DNA of 64,000 bases from Corynebacterium glucuronolyticum DSM 44120 (GCF_030440595.1 NZ_CP047452.1:1426001-1490000); one strand, 5' to 3'. Shown: positions 19,286-31,492, counted from the stretch's first letter. Numbers and translations: made by a program. Notes: a model not told the origin generated them from the sequence alone.

Positions 19286-19720
19286 CTACGCCTGGACGTC
19301 TTCCCAAACCACTGCGGTATTTCCCTCAATACTCACGACACGCACGACTTCTCCAGGCAGGAATTCGCGTGAAGGGTCAAGACTCTGCGCGGACCAGATG
19401 GATCCGTCCAGCCGGATCTGTCCGGAGTGAGCGCTCACTGTTTCGAGCACGTGGCCGGTTTTCCCTTCAAGTGCTTTCTGCGAGGTGTCGAGGATGGGGC
19501 TCTTCATCATGCGGCGCCTAAGCCAGGGGCGAAGGAGAAAAAGAAGTCCGATGGCAAAGATAGCGAAAGCGATGATCTCCGCTGCGAGCGGAACGCCCGC
19601 GAGGGAAACACCGGCGGTGCCCAGGGCGGCAAGCGCAAGCATCAAGAGTGTGAAGTCACCGACAGCTAACTCGGCTGCGCCGAGCGCCAGTGCTGCAATT
19701 AACCAGACTAAAGAACCCAC
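19286..19720 (-). CDS. NfeD-like membrane protein
   Basis: A 144-aa NfeD1b-type protein: two to three N-terminal membrane helices (LVWLIAALALGAAELAV, a central AALGTAGVSLAG segment, EIIAFAIFAIGLLFLLRPW) followed by a small OB-fold domain (EGKTGHVLETVSAHSGQIRLDG to FLPGEVVRVVSIEGNTAVV). NfeD proteins partner with stomatin/SPFH proteins, and the SPFH gene is the next one downstream. The start codon is GTG 19720. The C-terminal OB fold should face the cytosol. Confidence 0.9.
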   Translation of the reverse strand: MGSLVWLIAALALGAAELAVGDFTLLMLALAALGTAGVSLAGVPLAAEIIAFAIFAIGLLFLLRPWLRRRMMKSPILDTSQKALEGKTGHVLETVSAHSGQIRLDGSIWSAQSLDPSREFLPGEVVRVVSIEGNTAVVWEDVQA

Positions 19721-19781
19721 AGCTTTTAGGGTACATGAGCGATTGCTCTATGCGTAGCTCTTCTCCGCCCGTCAGATGACC

Positions 19782-19868
19782 TTGCCGGAGTGCTTGCATT
19801 GCTGGAGTGCTTTGCGTTGCCGGAATGTTGACCGTGGCGGAATGATGACGTTGGCGGAATGATGACGC
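19782..19868. repeat. degenerate 16-18 bp tandem repeats
   Basis: Five imperfect units starting at 19782, 19799, 19817, 19835 and 19851, core (T)TGSCGGARTGNTKNC, for example TTGCCGGAATGTTGACCG and TTGGCGGAATGATGACGC. They lie upstream of nfeD and downstream of the DUF3097 gene and show no protein-coding sense. Confidence 0.7.
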
Positions 19869-19973
19869 TGTCAGAGTACGCGGAACAAAGGCGGTGCGTC
19901 CACGCGCCCAATGTACTCAATCACCAGCAATAGTGCACAATTCGGCAGCGAATTGTGCCCGGCTGGGAGACTC

Positions 19974-20807
19974 TTACTGCAGATCTTCCTTTGCAAGTTG
20001 CGGGTTAGTGACGAAATCTACGAGTCTCTCCACGGCGTTGATGAGCGTGGAATCGACATCCTTGTACGAATGGACGGCGTTGTACACACGGTTCCACCCT
20101 TCCTTCGGCTCGTGCCACCCCAAACGATCGCATACTCCCTGTTTCCAGTCCTCCCCTCGTGGTACATCTGGCCAGGCACGGATTCCTACTGCCGCCGGCT
20201 TCACAGCTGCCCAAATATCGATGAAAGGGTGGCCTGTGACGAGGACGTGCGGACCGACGGAGTCCGTCAGGCGGGTTTCTTTTGATCCTCGGACGAGATG
20301 ATCAGCCAGAACTCCTACGCGTCGTCCCTCGCGCGGTTGGAATTCTCGCAGTTTATCCGGCAAGTTATCGAGTCCCTCCAAGTATTCCACTGCCACACCC
20401 TCTACGCGCAGGTCATGACCCCAGATTCGCTCGACGATGGCGGCATCGTGAATCCCCTCGACCCAAATGCGGGACGGGAGCGCGGTTCGAGCCTGGTGGT
20501 TCTCAACAAACCGCGATCCAGAGTTGGAATGGCGCGGTTGCTGCGGCGGAATATAGCGCGTGGGGGTGACACGCACGCCGTCGACCATGAAAGCCCCCGC
20601 TCGTACAGGAAATATCCGCGTCTTTCCGTACCGATCCTCCAAGCGGAGCATGTCACCTTGAGGTGTCTTCTCCCAGCCGACAACCGCGCCTACGTAACCA
20701 TCTGCGACAACCTCGAAAACAGTTCCAAGTTTCGCCACCACCTCTTTATATTGGCGGGGTCGGTTCCGCGCATGTCCGTCAAAAATATTGCCTGAGTACC
20801 GGTTCAT
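19974..20807 (-). CDS. DUF3097-family protein
   Basis: A 277-aa cytosolic protein of an actinobacterial family of unknown function. Family motifs: an N-terminal MNRYSGNIFDGH, VGWEKTPQGDMLRLEDRYGKTRIFP, RIWVEGIHDAAIVERIWGHDLRVEGV, GVLADHLVRGSKE, VLVTGHPFIDIWAAVKPAAVGI, WPDVPRGEDWKQGVC. The central block (WVEGxHDAxxxExxxG..., then LADHLV and TGHPF) looks like a TOPRIM/primase-type nucleotide fold with Glu and Asp-x-x residues, which suggests a nucleic-acid role; that is my inference. I use ATG 20807 because the open frame upstream runs into the divergent gene and turns into Arg/His-rich shadow sequence. Confidence 0.85.
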   Translation of the reverse strand: MNRYSGNIFDGHARNRPRQYKEVVAKLGTVFEVVADGYVGAVVGWEKTPQGDMLRLEDRYGKTRIFPVRAGAFMVDGVRVTPTRYIPPQQPRHSNSGSRFVENHQARTALPSRIWVEGIHDAAIVERIWGHDLRVEGVAVEYLEGLDNLPDKLREFQPREGRRVGVLADHLVRGSKETRLTDSVGPHVLVTGHPFIDIWAAVKPAAVGIRAWPDVPRGEDWKQGVCDRLGWHEPKEGWNRVYNAVHSYKDVDSTLINAVERLVDFVTNPQLAKEDLQ

Positions 20808-21037
20808 GGGTGAAATAGTAGTGAACCGGAGGCACATAGTAGCCAACAGGCCAACGACAATGCGTCGGAGGAAACTATCGAAAAATGGAACGGCGAGGTA
20901 CGAGCAGCGGGGGCGGTAACAGAATGAGGCATGCCAGTGCGGTAACGTTACGTTTCCCAGAAGCCCGTTAGTTTTCGGGACGCTGCTCGTTTCTGGTTTT
21001 GTCCGCCACAGGTTTTTCATCAACATGAAGGAGCGCA

Positions 21038-21769
21038 ATGAACCCACGCGATCTTGTCTATTCGCCAGAGCAAAACTGTGCTCTTTGGCTATCTGCGTGG
21101 GTCCATGGTGCAGTATCCCTCGATGATGCTCAAGATGCGCTATGGGAGCTCGACCTCGCGATGGATGATGACGTGTTGCGTGTTCTGCGGGCACAGATGG
21201 AGGAGGCAAGAAATACCGACGCTGACGAGGGAACGGGAATCGTTCGCCTCCTGCTTGGGGGATACGGGCGCCCTCTGCCGAGAGGCGTCTATGACGGTTT
21301 CGGCATTGTTGCCGGCCCGGTCGTTCATGCCTGGTCCTCGACGAGCGATGATGAAGGTATGACGGTGTGGTCGTATGCCACACACGATACAGTTCTATTT
21401 CGCGAACCATCAATGCCCGGCGAAGCCGACTTTATGCTCGCTGAAGCAACGCGCCGCGCTTCGGAATTAATCGATGCCCTCCAGCCGACCTCGTCCCGCT
21501 CGTCGAAGCTCACCCAGCCACGCCTCATTGTGGGCACACTCACAGACTTTTACGAGGCTCCGGGGTTACCACCGGGAGTCTCGCCCCGCGCGGAGAAGCT
21601 CATTGCTCGTGCTAACCGCGTGGCTGCGATTATTGAGACGGTACAGGACCGCGCACGCGACCATGCTTTCGATGCACAGCTATTTCCCTTGCTGGCGAAA
21701 ATCGCTGAAGCGCGCGTCGCTGCTGTTGCGGCTGCCGACCGTGAGTATCAGCGCGGATCCGGGATGTAG
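21038..21769 (+). CDS. conserved-looking hypothetical protein
   Basis: A 243-aa soluble protein with ATG 21038 behind AAGGAG. It has an acidic N-terminal half (LDDAQDALWELDLAMDDDVLRVLR), a central PRGVYDGFGIVAGPVVHAWSS segment and an Ala-rich helical C-terminus (ARANRVAAIIETVQDRARDHAFDAQLF). No signal peptide, membrane helix or catalytic motif is visible. I do not recognise a family. Its divergent neighbour is the DUF3097 gene across 230 bases. A lineage-specific corynebacterial protein is the likeliest reading. Confidence 0.7.
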   Translation: MNPRDLVYSPEQNCALWLSAWVHGAVSLDDAQDALWELDLAMDDDVLRVLRAQMEEARNTDADEGTGIVRLLLGGYGRPLPRGVYDGFGIVAGPVVHAWSSTSDDEGMTVWSYATHDTVLFREPSMPGEADFMLAEATRRASELIDALQPTSSRSSKLTQPRLIVGTLTDFYEAPGLPPGVSPRAEKLIARANRVAAIIETVQDRARDHAFDAQLFPLLAKIAEARVAAVAAADREYQRGSGM

Positions 21770-21995
21770 CTCCCTACCTCCGATACCACGTTTATACACA
21801 TATACACCTTTATACTTTTATATAGGTATATAGGAGTGCGAATAAAGGGGTGCGTACTAGTCCTTTGACCTGCACCCCATGAGGTGGCTCCAGACCATCC
21901 ATTTCCGGCGAGCGGGGAGCCCCATACGGTTTATCCACGAAACGGCCAGAAGGTCTTGGCCATCTCGTGGAGGATATCCGGTGCGAGCGTGAGGC

Positions 21996-23198
21996 TTACC
22001 TATGCCCTTCAGCCTCATGAGCGTGAGCGGTATGACCATGCTTCGAGCTCCCATGCCCATTGCCGTGCATTGGACGCGCAGAGACACAACACCCCTCTGC
22101 GCAAGGTGCACCATTAAGGGAGCAACCGCGTAGCGCGACTGTGATGGGGCCTTTTATACGTAGTGGTGCTTTGCCGGCTTCATATTCCTCAATGAGGTCG
22201 ACGATCATCGCCGTGAAGTCAGGTGTAGGACCAACGGTCGCAGCACGAACGATGGTCATTCCCCATTCGTCTGCTGCAACCTTCAGTTCGTTATCAAGAT
22301 CCCAGACCACCTCGGTGTGGTCGGAGATGAATCCAACCGGATAGACAACAAGGTCATTGATGCCACGTTCGTGGAGGTCTCGCGCATGGTCGACTATGTC
22401 TGGCTCGAGCCACGGGGTGTGGGGGGAACCAGAGCGCGACTGCCACACAAGGTCATAATTTGGAATCCCGAGACGCTCGGCGATGATGGCGCACGTTGCA
22501 CGAATCTGGTTAGAATACAGGGTCCCGTCAGCGGGTACACCGGAGTGTTCATCGGCAGCAGTGGGAATCGAGTGGCCGGTGAAGACTAGGCGGGGTGTAT
22601 CCTCTCTGCTGAACTGTGAGAAAGCTCGTTTCACAGACTCCACTGAGGGGTTGATAAACCCGGGATGATCGAAGAATTGGCGAAGCTTCACCATTGTTAG
22701 ACGCGGGAGGTCTTTGCGTTCCAAGTGGTTGAGCGCACGCTCGATGTCCTCGTCGTATTGCCTACAACCGCTGCTACCTCCCCACGCAGACGTTGCGAAG
22801 ACGTAGACATGCGTGATTCCGTCTCCCACCATCTCTTCGACGGTTTCTTCGATGAACGGATGCCAGTTTCTGTTGCCAAAATAAACCGGAAGATCCCTAC
22901 CTCGCGCGCTGAGCTCTTCTTCTACATTGTTGATGATCTCTCGGTTCAGTGCGTTCAGAGGGCTGACACCACCCAGATGGTGGTAGTGGACTTCCACTTC
23001 GTCCAGGCGCTCCGGCGGAATCCCGCGACCACGGGTGACGTTTTCCAAGAATGGCCGGACGTGATCATGGTGCTCCGGCCCGCCAAACGAGAGAATCATG
23101 AGGGCGCATTTCTTATCGCCGGAACTTTCTGTGTTTGTGCCCCGCCGTGCGGATGATGCTGACAAGGAATTTTCGTCGGTGAAACCTAAGGAAGCCAT
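21996..23198 (-). CDS. hemH: coproporphyrin III / protoporphyrin ferrochelatase with Cys- and His-rich C-terminus
   Basis: This enzyme inserts Fe2+ into (copro)porphyrin in haem synthesis; actinobacteria use the coproporphyrin-dependent route, so cpfC is the newer name. The 400-aa chain shows LMILSFGGPE near 33, catalytic His209 in FTGHSIP and Glu296 in ISDHTEVVWD. Cys145 plus the cluster C359, C366, C370 and C371 (RGCS...APCAEGCC) could ligate the [2Fe-2S] cluster known from actinobacterial homologues, though the spacing should be compared. Residues 378-399 add an unusual tail with seven His. ATG 23198 is taken; TACTAT lies six bases before it, so the transcript may be leaderless. Downstream, 21770-21860 is AT-rich. 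Confidence 0.94.
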   Translation of the reverse strand: MASLGFTDENSLSASSARRGTNTESSGDKKCALMILSFGGPEHHDHVRPFLENVTRGRGIPPERLDEVEVHYHHLGGVSPLNALNREIINNVEEELSARGRDLPVYFGNRNWHPFIEETVEEMVGDGITHVYVFATSAWGGSSGCRQYDEDIERALNHLERKDLPRLTMVKLRQFFDHPGFINPSVESVKRAFSQFSREDTPRLVFTGHSIPTAADEHSGVPADGTLYSNQIRATCAIIAERLGIPNYDLVWQSRSGSPHTPWLEPDIVDHARDLHERGINDLVVYPVGFISDHTEVVWDLDNELKVAADEWGMTIVRAATVGPTPDFTAMIVDLIEEYEAGKAPLRIKGPITVALRGCSLNGAPCAEGCCVSARPMHGNGHGSSKHGHTAHAHEAEGHR

Positions 23199-23713
23199 GG
23201 TGGCATAGTACCGTGCCGACTTTTTCCTTCGACCTCCGGGCATCCAACTTTGGTTGGACTTGGTGGCCGATTCAACTGGAGGCTGTGCGCAAAGGCAGTG
23301 TGGGAGTGTGCTTCAGGCATCTCTGCCGATCGTGGCTGAGGGGGACTCCCCTCAGCGCTGAAATCAGGTGATCCACCTGAGATACCCAGCAGTTCATGCT
23401 GGGAAAATGGAAGCGACAGTGAAACAGCGACGATGAAACGTGGTGGAGCAACAACAGTCACCCACGGACGGTTGACCCGAGCGGAATATAAACGCTACTT
23501 ACCGGCGCTCACCGTTGCCCGAAGCTACTCGCGGCTGCTCACAGCTGCTCACAGCTGCCAGCAGCTGCTCACCTTACGGTTCTCCTGAGGCTACTGCACA
23601 GAAGGTGCGCGGCCGTCGTCATACCGAGTCCAGGTCGGCCATTCCTCTCCCCCGAGAGTCCCCGCTTCAGGAAGCACACGGCCGGTTGTGCATAGGCTGC
23701 GGGAGCGTGAAAA
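23199..23713. other. gene-free stretch between ripA and hemH
   Basis: No supportable ORF. A short run of GCTGCTCACA/GCTGCTCACC units (about 23535-23575) alternates with CAGCTG palindromes. A CCTCAGCGCTGA..CAGGTGATCCACCTGA stretch near 23350-23380 could fold. The hemH promoter should lie at the right end near TACTAT. Confidence 0.4.
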
Positions 23714-23752
23714 AGCCGTGGGAGTGTGTCCTGCACACGCACTCTCACGGCT
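23714..23752 (-). terminator. ripA terminator
   Basis: AGCCGTGGGAGTG... pairs with ...CACTCTCACGGCT in a stem of about 16 bp with one mismatch. On the minus strand it is followed by TTTTT. It lies 138 bases after the ripA stop. Confidence 0.85.
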
Positions 23753-23890
23753 GGTCTATTTCTCATTTGTTTGTTGGCGGATGGTCACTGAGACCATCGT
23801 TTCCCTACTATCTAGCTTCTCGACGCCCCTCCGGAAGTCGGTTCCTCCGGCTCGTCGGGCCCCGCCCGTCGCGCTTTCTGAGGTGCCTTT

Positions 23891-25717
23891 CTAGATGAGG
23901 CGTACGGCGTTGGGAGCCATGCCACCGTAACGAACAGAGCTAATCTGCACAACTCCACCTGATTGTGGTGCCTCGATCATCTGGCCGTCACCAAGGTAAA
24001 TCGCCACGTGCTGATTTCCTGATGGCCCCCAGAAGAGCAGGTCGCCGCGCTGAATCTGGCTGATATCTACCTTGGTTCCGCGCTGGTATTGGTAGCCAGT
24101 GTAGTGCGGAAGGGCAATGCCAGCACCGGCAAAGGCATAAAGCACAAGCCCGGAGCAGTCGAAACCAACCTTGTTGTAGTCGCCATACGTGTCCGCGACT
24201 CCACCGTCGCGAATTCCCTTTGTTGGGCCGGATGCATTACCGCCACCCCACGCGTAGGGAGTACCAAGCTGGCTCTTCGCACGGGCAATAACCGTCTCGA
24301 TGCGTTGATTCTTTGAGCCGGTGATAGCCGACGACGCCTTGTCGGAGAGATCCTCCATGGTGCCGAGATCCAAGTACTTTCCGGCTCCATTCGACTCATC
24401 CGAGAGACCGGAATTGCCCAAATTAGTCAGGGCATCGAGCAGGTCCGACTCCGTCGTGGCGTTGCCAGAGGTACCACCGTTGCCCGAGGCGACATCAGCC
24501 GTCGTGGAACTCAATGAGGAGGAACCGGAGAGAGCAGGGAGTACGTTGCCGAGGGCATCGACTGTCTTAAAGGGGTCATCCAGTGTTCCCGGATCCAGGA
24601 GACCAGAATCAACAACAGCTTGAGCGGTGTTAACTGCGGTGTTGGCCAGCTGCAAGTAATCAATCTCACGAGGAGCCGGTGCCCCGCCGCCTACGCGATC
24701 TGCAACCTCCGGAACACTAGACCCTGAGGCGGACGAACCCTGTTCCCCATCGGCTGCTCCACCTACCAGTTGTGCATCCACGTTCCCATTTGCGGTTGCC
24801 GTGGCTCCACCGTTGGAATTGTCGGCCTGAGGAGCTGCGGAAGACCCTGGTGCATCCGAGCCTGTCTCAGGTTGGGGCGCTGCAGAAGTCGCCGTCTGGT
24901 CTGCCTCGCGGATCGGAGCCGGAGCAGCAGTATCAGCACCTGGATCGGTCACGCCTTGATTGCTGGGAAGAACCTGCGCGCCGATCTCATTCGTCTCACC
25001 CGCGCGTAGCCCCTTGAGCCGATCGATCTCCTGTTTTACCTCGCGGGCCTGATCGAGTAGCTGCTGCCGCTCGTTCTGCTTTGCAGACAGCTCGAGCGTA
25101 TGCTGCGCAATTGCATCCTTGGCAGATTGTTCCGCCGCGAGCGCATCCCGTTCTCGCTGCTCAGCCTCTTGTTGAGCTGCGCGAAGAGCGGACTCCTTGT
25201 TGGCCTTCTTTGTCCGTTCTGCATCCAGCGCATCAACGACACCGCGCTGTTCTGCCGTCTGGCGTCGTAGGAATGTGAACCTGTCAAGCTCACGCTTGGC
25301 ATCGCTACTGGATGAGAGCATCGATGAGTGTGCACTTGTTGAGCCGTGTCGATAGGCGGTGCGAGCTAGTTCGTCGAGCCGATCTTGGGCGTTGGAGACC
25401 TCCAACGTTGCCTCATCAAGCTCCTGATTTGCCGCTGCAGCATTTTGCCGGGCCGCCTCGGCAATGATCTGTGCATCCTTCAGATCCACGAGGGCTTGAT
25501 TAACGGCTTCTTGCAGGCCACCCATCTGAGCCTCAAGCGCGGAAATGTCTGAAACGGCGCTTGATAGCTGAGTCGCCAACTGTGTCAGCTGACTGGCATC
25601 GATATCTTGGGTCGATGCAACAGGTACGTTGGTAGCAGCCATCATCGTTATGATGCTCACCGCACCGATTGAAACGGCGCGTTTTTTCAGTCGACGGACT
25701 GGAGAAAAGCAAACCAC
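23891..25717 (-). CDS. ripA: secreted NlpC/P60 peptidoglycan D,L-endopeptidase, RipA type
   Basis: RipA-type hydrolases cut septal peptidoglycan to separate daughter cells. The 608-aa precursor has a twin-basic signal (VRRLKKRAVSIGAVSIITMMAATNVPVAS), a long coiled coil from about 40 to 240 that is typical of the autoinhibitory/FtsEX-engaged region, and a low-complexity Ser/Gly/Ala/Pro linker at about 255-345. After a spacer comes the C-terminal NlpC/P60 domain from about 470. Catalytic residues are Cys521 in FDCSGLVLYA, His570 in NQHVAIYLGDG and a downstream polar residue. The start is GTG 25717 after GAGGAG. The next gene upstream on the strand is the Rv1476-like membrane protein, matching M. 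tuberculosis Rv1476-Rv1477. Confidence 0.93.
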   Translation of the reverse strand: MVCFSPVRRLKKRAVSIGAVSIITMMAATNVPVASTQDIDASQLTQLATQLSSAVSDISALEAQMGGLQEAVNQALVDLKDAQIIAEAARQNAAAANQELDEATLEVSNAQDRLDELARTAYRHGSTSAHSSMLSSSSDAKRELDRFTFLRRQTAEQRGVVDALDAERTKKANKESALRAAQQEAEQRERDALAAEQSAKDAIAQHTLELSAKQNERQQLLDQAREVKQEIDRLKGLRAGETNEIGAQVLPSNQGVTDPGADTAAPAPIREADQTATSAAPQPETGSDAPGSSAAPQADNSNGGATATANGNVDAQLVGGAADGEQGSSASGSSVPEVADRVGGGAPAPREIDYLQLANTAVNTAQAVVDSGLLDPGTLDDPFKTVDALGNVLPALSGSSSLSSTTADVASGNGGTSGNATTESDLLDALTNLGNSGLSDESNGAGKYLDLGTMEDLSDKASSAITGSKNQRIETVIARAKSQLGTPYAWGGGNASGPTKGIRDGGVADTYGDYNKVGFDCSGLVLYAFAGAGIALPHYTGYQYQRGTKVDISQIQRGDLLFWGPSGNQHVAIYLGDGQMIEAPQSGGVVQISSVRYGGMAPNAVRLI

Positions 25718-27177
25718 GAGGTCTCCTCTTACTTTCGAAACCTCATTGAGATGGAGACCGACCTTTCACAGCGCGCGTTCGACCGCGCCGTGAGCATACC
25801 CCGGCTGTACCAGCAGCATGTGGTGTGCAAGAACACCCACCACCACTGGAGTACAGCCCGCAGTTGCGCGTAAGACGCGTACTCACGGTGAAAAGACCCG
25901 ACATCGTCCAATCTTGACAAGGCTTCAGTTATTGTGCGCGCTGTACTGTGCGGGATCGCAGACCAGAAACTGCGAAGCACAGGCCGTACACGCGTGTGCA
26001 GGAATCGCCGGTTCCCCGATTAGACGCGTAGCTCACAAGCCCACCCCACGTGCGCTACTGGGTAAGAAAATATGACGGCCTCGCTACACGGAACTCGCCC
26101 GTTCTTCCACGTTCGCTCACTCAGCGAGAGTACGTACGCTTCGTGAATCCCGGTGAAAAACCTGCTTCAGTGTTGCAACCGCCATGCGAGAAATGGTTGT
26201 GCCTTTCATGCAAGCTTCCCCACTGGCCGAAAGTGCTACTCCCAAATCACTCAAGTCAAGTACATGAACCTGACTATGTATCGCAAGTGATGGTTGATTT
26301 TGTTGAGTTATTCGTCGCCTCGTGAGCCGACTACGCTTAGGTTAATTCACTTTGGTCAAATTTGGGAACGTCAACCACGATTTTCACATAAGGCAAACTC
26401 CGAAACATGACCAACACCCGTTCTACCTGGCACCTTTCCGTTATCAAGTCGTTATGTGATTTTGGTCACTATAATGGCGACGCGCCGTTAAACCTTGAAC
26501 TTAAACTTGAGAGTTTTTGGTAAAGGGTGTGTTCTTGCTTCCGCGTCAGCAGGCCATGCGGAGCTCGGTTTGTGGCCGTTTTTCCGGCTATATTTTTTCC
26601 AGCTCCCACTGGCGCGAGAGGTATAGCGAGCACTGGCCGTCACTCTCTCGCTGCAATTGTAAAGGTTTCAGGCTTGACGAACTTTTGGCTGTGGCACACT
26701 GCGGCACACCACAACGCGACCGCGCCCGCACCATTACGCGAACCGCGAACGTTGCTTTTAGCGACGAGTGTTTCTTAAGCCCTCCAGCGGGGCTGTGATG
26801 TGCATTACTCGTGGGGCGAGTTTCCACACTGATGATCCATGTTGGTGATACATGGTCTTCTTTTTGTGGGCGTTGAGCGTGCTCAACCGTGAATGCCGTC
26901 GCTGCTCACTAGCTGCACTCCTATCCCCTTATCTGAACGCCCTTTGTCCCCCAGCCTCACGTGCCTTTCCTGCTCCAGCAACACGCACACTTTCATCATT
27001 TGCCCGAAGGGGCCTGGTCGTAACGAGTAAATCAAGCACGTAATAGTCAGCGAAGAAATCGAATCGAGCAAATCCACTCGGTACCGCTCTGGCTCATCGC
27101 TCCCGCATGCATGAGTTGCATGCACGAGGTGGCTGTTTTATCTGCTAACGGAATATTTCTCCGGCGAGGAGATCTTG
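25718..27177. other. 1.46-kb gene-free region upstream of ripA
   Basis: The longest gene-free stretch of the window. Open frames on both strands lack ribosome sites and domain sense. Near 25991-26030 the minus strand reads CGGGGAACCGGCGATTCC between GCGTGT/ACGCG segments, a slight likeness to the core of c-di-AMP (ydaO) riboswitches that precede wall hydrolases in actinobacteria; the other conserved blocks are missing, so I do not call it. A CRP/GlxR-type palindrome is listed separately. A half DtxR-like TTAGGTTA is at 26337. Confidence 0.5.
26455..26475. promoter_or_regulatory. GlxR/CRP-like site with overlapping -10 box
   Basis: TGTGATTTTGGTCACT (26455-26470) fits the corynebacterial GlxR pattern TGTGA-N6-TCACA with one mismatch. 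TATAAT (26470-26475) follows on the plus strand; TATAGT is present on the minus strand within it. No plausible plus-strand gene follows, so the target may be ripA, about 740 bases away on the minus strand, or an unseen RNA. Confidence 0.45.
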
Positions 27178-27759
27178 TTAGGCAGGCCGCGAACGGCGGG
27201 CGAAGAACCAGGTACCGGCAGCAACCAGCACTAGCCCAATGAGAACGACGATTCCAACGAGCGCCCACGGGATACTACTGGATGACACATAATCGACGAA
27301 GAAGTTAGAGGCGCGTACGTAATCGGGATCGGCAAGGAAATGATACTGAGCAGCCTCAAGAGTCGCACGGGAGACATCAGTGGAGACGACGGCACCAGAC
27401 ATCGGATTACGAACAAGGACCAGATCTGCCCCCGTGTTGTTGAGTAACTCCTGCGCAATATCTCGTAAATCAGCAGTATGAGCGGGCGTTTGGTCAATGA
27501 AGGCGATTTTCATATCGCCGATCCCTTGCTCTTCAGCCTTCTGTGTGACAGCGATGAGCTGCTCTTCCATGCTTGGGTATTGATCCGCAAGTGAACCAAT
27601 GTATACGCCATCAGCATCGAGCTCATGAACCAGTTCATTGATATCCACGTCCTCTGGAATCACTACCAGCTCTCTTTCCGTCTTGTTCACATGCTGTCGA
27701 TTACTTGTAGCGCTGCCGGTCAACGTCAGCAAGACCACAGTACACAGACCTGCAGTCAT
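27178..27759 (-). CDS. Rv1476-family membrane protein (DUF6676-like)
   Basis: A 193-aa protein resembling the M. tuberculosis Rv1476 family found between aconitase and ripA, the same position as here. A short hydrophobic N-terminus (MTAGLCTVVLLTLTG) is followed by VVIPEDVDINELVHELDADGVYIG and a soluble alpha/beta domain with DLVLVRNPMSGAVVSTDVSRA. A C-terminal membrane helix follows (IPWALVGIVVLIGLVLVAAGTWFFARR) with a short basic end. The start is uncertain: ATG 27759 includes the hydrophobic N-terminus, while a GTG at VNKTERELVV would remove it. A link to wall hydrolysis is inferred from position only. Confidence 0.8.
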   Translation of the reverse strand: MTAGLCTVVLLTLTGSATSNRQHVNKTERELVVIPEDVDINELVHELDADGVYIGSLADQYPSMEEQLIAVTQKAEEQGIGDMKIAFIDQTPAHTADLRDIAQELLNNTGADLVLVRNPMSGAVVSTDVSRATLEAAQYHFLADPDYVRASNFFVDYVSSSSIPWALVGIVVLIGLVLVAAGTWFFARRSRPA

Positions 27760-27969
27760 TCCACCGCAGCGGATCCATCATGCATGGCGGTCTTTCGGGA
27801 CAGCCTTTCAGGTGCCCCTGGTTGCCCTATTCTAGCGGGTCGCCAGCCGACATCGCATGCCGACATCGCAGACCGGCCTAGACATGTCGCTGATGTCGCT
27901 TATCACTGGTCTCCCGTGGGTCCACAGATCACCACATAGCTATTCTCCCGTTTATTCCTTCTCCTATTT

Positions 27970-27999
27970 CCTCCTTTATTCTTTCCTCCTTTATTCTTT
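27970..27999. repeat. two 15-bp pyrimidine tandem units upstream of acn
   Basis: CCTCCTTTATTCTTT occurs twice in tandem inside a C/T-rich tract (about 27945-28020). The surrounding 809-base gap 27760-28568 contains no supportable gene; it must carry the acn promoter. Confidence 0.75.
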
Positions 28000-28372
28000 C
28001 CCCCGCTGTCCCTTTAATACTTTAAGGTCTTATTCTCTCAGGCCACTTTCTATTAGTCCTCCCTTTAGTCCACTGTCTTTTTGGTATTGGTGGCTCCATC
28101 TTCTGGTGTGCTTCGGGATGGGATAAATATGAGCGGCTTTGCGGGCTAGCTTTTCAGCTAACTTTATGGGCCGGCAATCGGTTACCGCGCCCGTGCGGTT
28201 GCAGTACCCGCTGCTGGGCCGTCTCATTCCCCGCAACATTGAACGCTGTGGGGGTGTGATCACCAGCAATTCTGAGAGCGGAGGCTTCAAAACGTGGGAA
28301 ATCCACCCCACACGGGGCTAGACAAAGGGGGAAATCCGTGAATTTAGCCACGTTTAGCCCCACATCCAGAAC

Positions 28373-28395
28373 CAGAACGCCCGTACTGTTATTAT
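28373..28395 (+). promoter_or_regulatory. AcnR operator over the acn promoter
   Basis: CAGAACGCCCGTACTG (28373-28388) is an exact match to the C. glutamicum AcnR motif CAGNACnnnCGTACTG as I recall it. TATTAT (28390-28395) directly after it is a candidate -10 box, so AcnR would block RNA polymerase. The acn ATG lies about 170 bases downstream. Confidence 0.85.
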
Positions 28396-28568
28396 TGTTT
28401 GTAGTGAGCCAGTTCGACTACTGCGGTGTCTCGCCGAACAGCCTGCCGGTGGAGTAGCCCAGAACCGAGACCGGATGCAGCCTTCAATGGCCCAAACCGC
28501 CGGTTTACTGGCCTCATGTGAAAATAGTGCACTGGTGAAGATCGACATAAGGAGTCTGTTAAACGCTT

Positions 28569-31385
<2,817 letters not shown>

Positions 31386-31450
31386 TCTCTGCAGCTAGTC
31401 CGGAGTGTGTGATACCAGCTCACGGCTGACATCCGCACGCTTCTATACAG

Positions 31451-31492
31451 CAGGAAAGGGGGAGACGGAAAGCCCCGTCTCCCCCTTTCCTG
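31451..31492 (+). terminator. acn terminator
   Basis: CAGGAAAGGGGGAGACGG and CCGTCTCCCCCTTTCCTG form a perfect 18-bp stem, 65 bases after the acn stop, followed by TTCATTTT. It separates acn from acnR. Confidence 0.93.

Noticed and set aside
20808..21413. N-terminal extension of the DUF3097 protein
   Set aside because: It would overlap the divergent gene at 21038 and encodes Arg/His-rich sequence unlike the family, which starts at ATG 20807.
25985..26035. c-di-AMP (ydaO) riboswitch upstream of ripA
   Set aside because: Only a GGGGAACC-like core is visible; the GGGGUGAAUC partner and the 3' CCGACAGCUAACCUCG block are missing.
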